DNA of 64,000 nt from Stagnihabitans tardus (GTDB lineage: Bacteria; Pseudomonadota; Alphaproteobacteria; Rhodobacterales; Rhodobacteraceae): the NCBI RefSeq assembly GCF_009925085.1, contig NZ_JAABNR010000005.1, forward strand, positions 124,001 through 188,000, given 5' to 3'. The position numbers and the translations under genes were made by a program. This document shows positions 60,301 through 64,000 of the stretch, piece after piece. The notes below the pieces were generated by a model. That model was not told the origin of the DNA. It made no database searches and was given only the letters and a program-made list of their open reading frames with translations. Within the stretch, counting starts at the first letter, position 1, and the number at the start of each line of letters is the position of its first letter.

Positions 60301-60529
60301 GCTCTTGCGCGCGAATGTCACCGAGTTGCGCCAGGAATTCCGCTCGGCCGGGCTTGATACCGGCACGATGAACTTTGGCCAATGGGGGCAGGGCGCCCGC
60401 GAAGAGCGCAACCTTGCCCCCTTTGCCGACCCCTTGGCCGAGCCCGGCTTCGACGCCGCGCCCATGGCCGCCCTCACCCCGCCGCCCGAACGCCGCAGCG
60501 TCGCGGGCGGGCTCGATCTCAGATTGTGA
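57317..60529 (+). CDS. fliK: Flagellar hook-length control protein FliK
   Basis: A 1070-residue protein; enteric FliK has about 400. The first 900 residues are Pro/Ala/Glu-rich and disordered. Only the C-terminus (about residues 920-1020) is folded: ARDFAPRLVKRIAETGSRKSEIVLEPAELGRLRFEL (in parts IVLEPAELGRLRFEL) and VEVHMTAERPETLELLRANV (in parts) form the Flg_hook domain that contacts FlhB. ATG at 57317 gives MDSIELLAVPV. flgD follows 11 bases later. The long disordered ruler contains a short 15-bp tandem repeat. Confidence 0.9.
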   Translation: MDSIELLAVPVGTMTTAQPQELPADDGFAQVLGAEGRLDKETSALPVPAKLPGPRPDLLAAPQTPPPETLPEPLLVAVPEQDLQSAPPAPEDPAPEPLEAADATDPATLVLPVPVIAALPPPSAPTPVEEGAALLPAAPAEASRAAVQAAPDRGVIDPEAEPVTQGQPPAERRPEAGPRLETGAEGASTELAPAHAPRLGDSGYQAARQALGAPLAEGATAAAPGKALPVQGIEIPESNDPRLQQDTPAPATLLPEAAPTSPRPSAGQIQASILADLPASEAPAAPEALDVPGAPPLKAPNQTAPLQGERAPDAPVASARPQPASLETGPAAPDLNLVSLRHQAALTEVQEGPAPSAQDVVQVAALAPSATAEVLPDPEIAEVSLPGAAQRTATPPLEAEASLPAPLPPVSRLAAPDPVEALPRIKQEPLPATRQELAPTDPLTAAEEGGTAASRPILLPASLGESVILTRSLPSFALATGDSVALPRPATAVAAPPLSMTALVSPVSETLAPVIEAPQTLAPVKLEPETPAPIPPEPAPRSLAAPTLASPTLASPTLASPTPESLALERPAPTRLAPESPALAPQPPAPATRPDATATAAPQVFTPDGPQPLPTEGAEPVALPGKVQADPASAETSAPRDLRRATPEGTSAEGPSPELRPMGTEREASRATTLPDAALRQAPLAVPPNPKAETQRLLQALRAEPVVVPAPQSQDTRVTEAASAATARPIADLAPAPSSPRQTEATTLAPQTARPPVLPDLALPVDPVPPANLVGEALVDAVSAPVTPGPTPADPRPAAPAERHAQPLAQPSRPHPAQLRPADPPSMADVVSQAARAEAGPRPGPVDEAPRPSRRIATSAEPLAPKAEGRAADPVQVVTEAPLAAAPPPDLPRKEVEVAPQPVAPSVQEAKAPAQQTSAPVVAPSTLAASEATRKAVETARDFAPRLVKRIAETGSRKSEIVLEPAELGRLRFELITRGDRVEVHMTAERPETLELLRANVTELRQEFRSAGLDTGTMNFGQWGQGAREERNLAPFADPLAEPGFDAAPMAALTPPPERRSVAGGLDLRL
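58951..58995 (+). repeat. 15-bp tandem repeat inside fliK
   Basis: Three perfect copies of CCCGACCCTCGCAAG encode PTLAS three times. A fourth, diverged pentad (PTPES) follows. In-frame length change would lengthen or shorten the FliK ruler slightly. Confidence 0.85.
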
Positions 60530-60540
60530 AAGGATCAGCC

Positions 60541-61215
60541 ATGGCTGTGACCGCAACCACCTCGACGACCACGACCACGACCCCGACGACGACCGCGGCT
60601 TCCTCCACCGCGGCGGACAACAAGAAGAATTACGAAACCTTCCTCAAGATGATGACGACGCAGATCAAGAACCAGGATCCGCTGAACCCGATGGATGCCG
60701 ACCAGTTGGCCGTGCAATTGGCGACCTTCAGCCAGGTGGAACAGCAGACCAAGACCAATGATCTTCTGTCGCAGATGGTGTCGCAGACCAATCTGGGCGC
60801 CATGGGGCAGATGGTGGGCTGGGTCGGCAAGGAGGCCAAGGTGACCGCCCCGGTGGCCTTTGATGGTGCAACGCCGATCGGGGTGGAGCTTCAGCCGCGC
60901 ACCGGGGCGACAAAGACCGTGCTGGTGGCCAAGGATGGGGCGGGCAACATCGTCAGCCAGACCGAAGTCGCGGTTACGCCCGGGACCTATGAATGGCAGG
61001 GTCTGGACAATGAGGGCGACGCCCTGGCCAAGGGCAAATACACGCTGAGCCTGGTCAGCTACTCGGCCACCGGAGAGCTGGGGACCGACCCGGTCTCTTA
61101 CTACCAACGTGTCAGCGAGGTGCGCAGCAGCGGCAGCGGGGTCAATCTCTATCTCGCCAATGGCACCGAAGTCGCGGCTTCTGCCGTGACCGCGATCCGC
61201 GAGGCGGCGAATTGA
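60541..61215 (+). CDS. flgD: Flagellar hook-capping protein FlgD
   Basis: A 224-residue hook scaffold protein. Thr/Ala-rich N-terminus, then NYETFLKMMTTQIKNQDPLNPMD (in parts FLKMMTTQIKNQDPLNP) and QLATFSQVEQQTKTN, the FlgD signature, followed by two beta domains (VGKEAKVTAPVAF, GTYEWQGLDNEG, KYTLSLVSY). AGGA precedes ATG at 60541. It is the last flagellar gene here; flgE, which normally follows, is absent. Confidence 0.95.
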   Translation: MAVTATTSTTTTTTPTTTAASSTAADNKKNYETFLKMMTTQIKNQDPLNPMDADQLAVQLATFSQVEQQTKTNDLLSQMVSQTNLGAMGQMVGWVGKEAKVTAPVAFDGATPIGVELQPRTGATKTVLVAKDGAGNIVSQTEVAVTPGTYEWQGLDNEGDALAKGKYTLSLVSYSATGELGTDPVSYYQRVSEVRSSGSGVNLYLANGTEVAASAVTAIREAAN

Positions 61216-61218
61216 TCG

Positions 61219-61238
61219 CTTGGGCGGGGTCGCCCGAG
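61219..61238 (+). terminator. Hairpin after flgD
   Basis: CTTGGGCG-GGGT-CGCCCGAG, an 8-bp stem with one G-T pair, begins three bases past the flgD stop. A probable end of the flagellar block. Confidence 0.5.
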
Positions 61239-61314
61239 CCCCGTCTGAGCGCTAAGAATTCCCTTTCCCGTCCAGATCGGCTAAGCCCGGTTGAAACAGC
61301 AGCGGGATCAGCCC

Positions 61315-61929
61315 TTGACCATCTATCTTCATCAGAACGACCTGCCCGACGGCCTGAACCTTGGCGCCGTCGTGGCCATCGACACCGAGACCATGGGGCT
61401 CGACCCGCGCCGCGACCGGCTTTGCGTGGTGCAGCTTTCGGCCGGTGACGGTCACGCGCATCTGGTGCAGATCGCCAAGGGCCAGACCTCGGCGCCGAAC
61501 CTGACCCGTCTTCTGACCGATCCCAATGTGGTGAAGCTCTTTCATTTCGGGCGCTTCGACATTGCCGCGATGCAAAAGGCCTTTGGCGTGCGCACGGCTC
61601 CGGTCTGGTGCACCAAGGTCGCGGCCAAGCTGATCCGCACCTTTACCGACCGGCATGGGCTGAAATACCTCTTGAACGAGCTGGTGGGCGTCGATGTGTC
61701 AAAGGCGCAGCAGACCTCGGACTGGGGTTCGGTGACGCTGACCGAGGCCCAGAAGGAATATGCGGCCTCGGACGTGCTTTACCTGCACAAGCTGAAGGAC
61801 GCGCTGGAGGCCGTGCTGATTCGCGAAGACCGGCTCGACCTCGCGCAGCGCTGTTTCGACTTCCTGCCGACCCGGGCCGAGCTGGATCTCCTGGGCTGGG
61901 ACGAGCCGAATGACCTCTTCCACCACTGA
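61315..61929 (+). CDS. rnd: Ribonuclease D (3'-5' exonuclease domain only)
   Basis: A 204-residue DEDDy exonuclease: AIDTETMGLDP supplies D and E, FHFGRFDIAAM the second D, and YAASDVLYLHKL the tyrosine and last D. The HRDC domains of E. coli RNase D are missing, so it is the short form common in alphaproteobacteria. TTG at 61315 gives (M)TIYLHQNDLP, the family N-terminus; a TTG eight codons upstream is possible. It overlaps kdsD by 20 bases. It acts in tRNA 3' maturation. Confidence 0.88.
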   Translation: MTIYLHQNDLPDGLNLGAVVAIDTETMGLDPRRDRLCVVQLSAGDGHAHLVQIAKGQTSAPNLTRLLTDPNVVKLFHFGRFDIAAMQKAFGVRTAPVWCTKVAAKLIRTFTDRHGLKYLLNELVGVDVSKAQQTSDWGSVTLTEAQKEYAASDVLYLHKLKDALEAVLIREDRLDLAQRCFDFLPTRAELDLLGWDEPNDLFHH

Positions 61930-62863
61930 CCTCCTCGCCACCGCGCGGCGGGTCATCGCCACCGAGGCCGAGGCGCTGACCGCGCTGGGCGCGAGCCTGG
62001 ACGGCAGTTTCACCCGCGCGGTCGGGCTGATCCTGGCGACCAAGGGGCGTGTGATCGTCTCGGGCATGGGGAAATCGGGCCATATCGCGAGGAAGATCGC
62101 CGCGACCTTTGCCTCGACCGGCACGCCCGCCCATTTCGTCCACCCGGCCGAGGCCAGTCATGGCGACCTTGGCATGGTGACCGAGGCCGATGTGGCGCTG
62201 GTCCTGTCGAACTCCGGTGAGACGCCGGAGCTGGCCGATCTCCTGGCCCATACCCGCCGCTTCAGCATCCCGTTGATCGGCGTGGCCTCCCGGCCTGACA
62301 GCACCCTGATGCGCAATGCCGATGTGGCGATCCTTCTGCCCCCGGCGCCCGAGGCCTGCCAGACCGGGATCGTGCCCACGACCTCGACCACCATGACGCT
62401 GGCCCTGGGCGACGCGCTGGCCATCGCCTTGATGGAACACCGGAAATTCACGCCAGAGCATTTCCGCGTCTTCCATCCGGGCGGGAAACTCGGGGCGAAA
62501 CTGCTCAAGGTCCGCGACCTGATGCACACCGACCTGCCCCTGATCGGCGCCGATGCCCCGATGAGCGAGGTGCTTCTGACCATCACCCGTTACGGCTTTG
62601 GCGTCGTGGGCGTGACCGAGCGGGGCAGCCTGCGCGGCATCGTCACCGACGGCGACCTGCGGCGGCATATGGAGGGGCTCCTCTCCCACACCGCGCGCGA
62701 GGTGATGACCCGCGACCCCCGCACCATCGGCCCCGAGGCCCTGGCCGAGGCCGCCCTGGCCATCATGAACGACCGCAAGATCACCTGCCTTTTCGTCAAG
62801 GAGGGCGACACGCCCTGCGGCATCCTGCATATCCACGACCTTCTCCGCGCTGGAGTGGTCTGA
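61910..62863 (+). CDS. kdsD: Arabinose-5-phosphate isomerase KdsD (KpsF/GutQ family)
   Basis: A 317-residue enzyme converting ribulose-5-P to arabinose-5-P, the first step to Kdo for LPS. SIS domain at about residues 40-175 (VIVSGMGKSGHIARKIAATF in parts, HPAEASHGDLGM, LVLSNSGETPEL) and two CBS domains at about 205-317 (VRDLMHTDLPLI, AREVMTRDPRTI). Its start lies inside the end of rnd and lptC begins one base after its stop, making an RNase D-kdsD-lptC-lptA-lptB run. Confidence 0.94.
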   Translation: MTSSTTDLLATARRVIATEAEALTALGASLDGSFTRAVGLILATKGRVIVSGMGKSGHIARKIAATFASTGTPAHFVHPAEASHGDLGMVTEADVALVLSNSGETPELADLLAHTRRFSIPLIGVASRPDSTLMRNADVAILLPPAPEACQTGIVPTTSTTMTLALGDALAIALMEHRKFTPEHFRVFHPGGKLGAKLLKVRDLMHTDLPLIGADAPMSEVLLTITRYGFGVVGVTERGSLRGIVTDGDLRRHMEGLLSHTAREVMTRDPRTIGPEALAEAALAIMNDRKITCLFVKEGDTPCGILHIHDLLRAGVV

Positions 62864-62864
62864 C

Positions 62865-63482
62865 ATGGCCTTGGCGCGGCTCGATAATTTCCACTCGCGC
62901 CTGGTTCTGTGGCTGAAGATCGTCCTGCCGCTGGTGGCGCTTGCGCTTCTGGCGACGCTCTTCCTTCTGGGCCGCAAGGTGCAGCCCGAGGATGCGATTC
63001 CTTATGCGACGGTCGATGTCGAAGACCGCCTGCGCGAGCCGCGCCTGACCCAGCCGGAATATGCCGGGATGACCAATGACGGCGCCGCGCTGACGATCAA
63101 GGCGGCCGAGGCGCGGCCCGGGGTGGCCGGTTCGACCGACGCGGGCCAGGCCAAGGCGCTCAGCGCCTTGCTGGAGATGCCGCAGGGCGGCACGGCGGCG
63201 ATGATGGCGGGCGCCGGGCGTCTGGATGCCGAGGGGGACCGGGTCGTTCTGACCGATGGGGTCAGCCTGACGACCTCCACGGGCTATCGGCTCACCATGC
63301 CGGGGGTGACCGTGGGCTTGACGCAGACCGATGTGACCTCCCAGGGCGCGGTCCTGGCCTCGGGGCCCTTGGGGCGGATCGAGGCCGGGGGGATGCACCT
63401 GGGGCAGGATGCTGCCGGGGGTTATATTCTGGATTTCACCCAGGGCGTGCGGTTGATATACCTGCCCCCAAAGGGGAATTGA
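62865..63482 (+). CDS. lptC: LPS export system protein LptC
   Basis: A 205-residue bitopic inner-membrane protein. Membrane helix at about residues 15-36 (LWLKIVLPLVALALLATLFLL in parts), then the LptC beta-jellyroll (YAGMTNDGAALTIKAAEA, GRLDAEGDRVVLTDGVSLTT in parts). LptC passes LPS from LptB2FG to LptA. It lies between kdsD and lptA, with one base to each. Confidence 0.9.
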   Translation: MALARLDNFHSRLVLWLKIVLPLVALALLATLFLLGRKVQPEDAIPYATVDVEDRLREPRLTQPEYAGMTNDGAALTIKAAEARPGVAGSTDAGQAKALSALLEMPQGGTAAMMAGAGRLDAEGDRVVLTDGVSLTTSTGYRLTMPGVTVGLTQTDVTSQGAVLASGPLGRIEAGGMHLGQDAAGGYILDFTQGVRLIYLPPKGN

Positions 63483-63483
63483 G

Positions 63484-63966
63484 ATGCGTTTGGCCGTTCT
63501 GATCCTGTCGATGTTGCCCCTTGCCGCCTGGGCCCAGGAAACCGGCGTGACGCTGGGGGGGCTGAAGGCTGACCCTTCGGCGGCGGTCGAGGTGACCTCG
63601 GACCGGCTCTCGATCAACCAGAAGGACGGGCTGGCGGTCTTCGACGGCTCGGTCGTGGTGGTGCAGGGCACGATGCGGCTGACGGCGGCGCGGATCGAGG
63701 TGACCTACGGCGCCGATGGGACCTCGATTGCCGCGATGACGGCGACGGGCGGGGTGCAGCTTGCGGCGGGCGAGGATGCGGCACAGGCGGCCGAGGCGGT
63801 CTATCGCCCGGGGGATTCGGCGCTGACCATGACCGGCGATGTGCTTTTGACGCAAGGGGGCGCGACGATCGCCGGGCAGAAGCTGGTGATGGATCTGCGC
63901 ACCGGGCTTGGCACGATGGAGGGCCGCGTCACCACGACCTTCGCCCCCAAGGCAAAGGGCGGCTGA
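63484..63966 (+). CDS. lptA: LPS transport periplasmic protein LptA
   Basis: A 160-residue periplasmic protein with a signal peptide (LAVLILSMLPLAAWAQ) and an OstA-type beta-jellyroll: VEVTSDRLSINQKDGLAVFDGSVVVVQGTMRLTAARIEV (in parts SDRLSINQKDGLAVF, VQGTMRLTAARIEV). It bridges LptC to the outer-membrane LptD. Its stop TGA overlaps the lptB ATG by one base. Confidence 0.92.
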   Translation: MRLAVLILSMLPLAAWAQETGVTLGGLKADPSAAVEVTSDRLSINQKDGLAVFDGSVVVVQGTMRLTAARIEVTYGADGTSIAAMTATGGVQLAAGEDAAQAAEAVYRPGDSALTMTGDVLLTQGGATIAGQKLVMDLRTGLGTMEGRVTTTFAPKAKGG

Positions 63967-64000
63967 TGGTGCAGGTCATCGAAGGCACGGGCGGGCTGGC
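63966..64000 (+). CDS. lptB: LPS export ATPase LptB, N-terminal fragment at window edge
   Basis: Only 11 codons are visible: ATG at 63966 gives MVQVIEGTGGL. Its position directly after lptA with overlapping stop/start is the standard lptC-lptA-lptB order. Sequence alone is too short to prove the identity. Confidence 0.6.
   Translation, partial: MVQVIEGTGGL

Overview
The window is high-GC DNA of an alphaproteobacterium in the Rhodobacterales (Rhodobacter/Paracoccus-type). The evidence is the tolQRAB-pal-cpoB-tilS-ftsH order, the FlaF/FlbT-linked flagellin, a CtrA-style flagellar supercluster, an fhs-folD cluster and frequent GTG/TTG starts. I see no rRNA, tRNA, CRISPR array, insertion sequence, prophage or origin. 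It reads as ordinary chromosome with one accessory catabolic island and one large flagellar block.

Layout. 1-5.2 kb: a YmdB-type metallophosphoesterase (cut by the window edge), an NAD-dependent epimerase, then a DEXH helicase and the PdeM nuclease of the ligase-associated repair system. 5.3-9.2 kb: C1-folate genes, with fhs (formate-THF ligase), a chorismate-mutase-like gene and two folD paralogues; the inner paralogue has lost two catalytic residues. 9.4-10.9 kb: a MOSC protein and an SMI1/KNR4 protein. 11.1-19.6 kb: the Tol-Pal operon running into tilS and ftsH. 20-31 kb: a GNAT gene, then a nine-gene operon for the hydroxyquinol (benzene-1,2,4-triol) branch of aromatic catabolism. It holds a TfdB-like phenol hydroxylase, two intradiol dioxygenases, maleylacetate reductase and a complete Liv-type ABC importer, with a divergent LysR regulator. 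31-34 kb: a DUF2235 hydrolase with a membrane tail, a small secreted unknown and ybgC.

34.3-61.2 kb is a flagellar supercluster built from divergent operons: fliF-H-N-P against fliL-unknown-MotE-like-motA-824 aa unknown-lytic transglycosylase-flhA-fliR-flhB-unknown; flgB-flgC-fliE-fliQ-flgF-flgG-flgA-flgH-fliL2 against fliI; and flgJ-flgN-like-fliC-flaF-flbT-DUF1217 against fliK-flgD. The divergent promoters carry TTAA-N7-TTAA-like sequences suggestive of CtrA control. FliG, FliM, MotB, hook, hook-associated and P-ring genes are not in the window. 61.3-64 kb: a short RNase D, kdsD, lptC, lptA and the start of lptB (LPS/Kdo).

Six copies of a dispersed hairpin-plus-GGGATATTTGGGCCAATGTGAAAG-type element (the consensus is split here into GGGATATTTGGG and CCAATGTGAAAG) occur between genes in the first 34 kb and none in the flagellar half. 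I found no certain new system. The best candidates for undescribed biology are the unknown genes of the motor operon (particularly the 824-residue exported protein with a DNA-identical pentapeptide array), the altered FolD paralogue, and the transporter-plus-two-dioxygenase operon.
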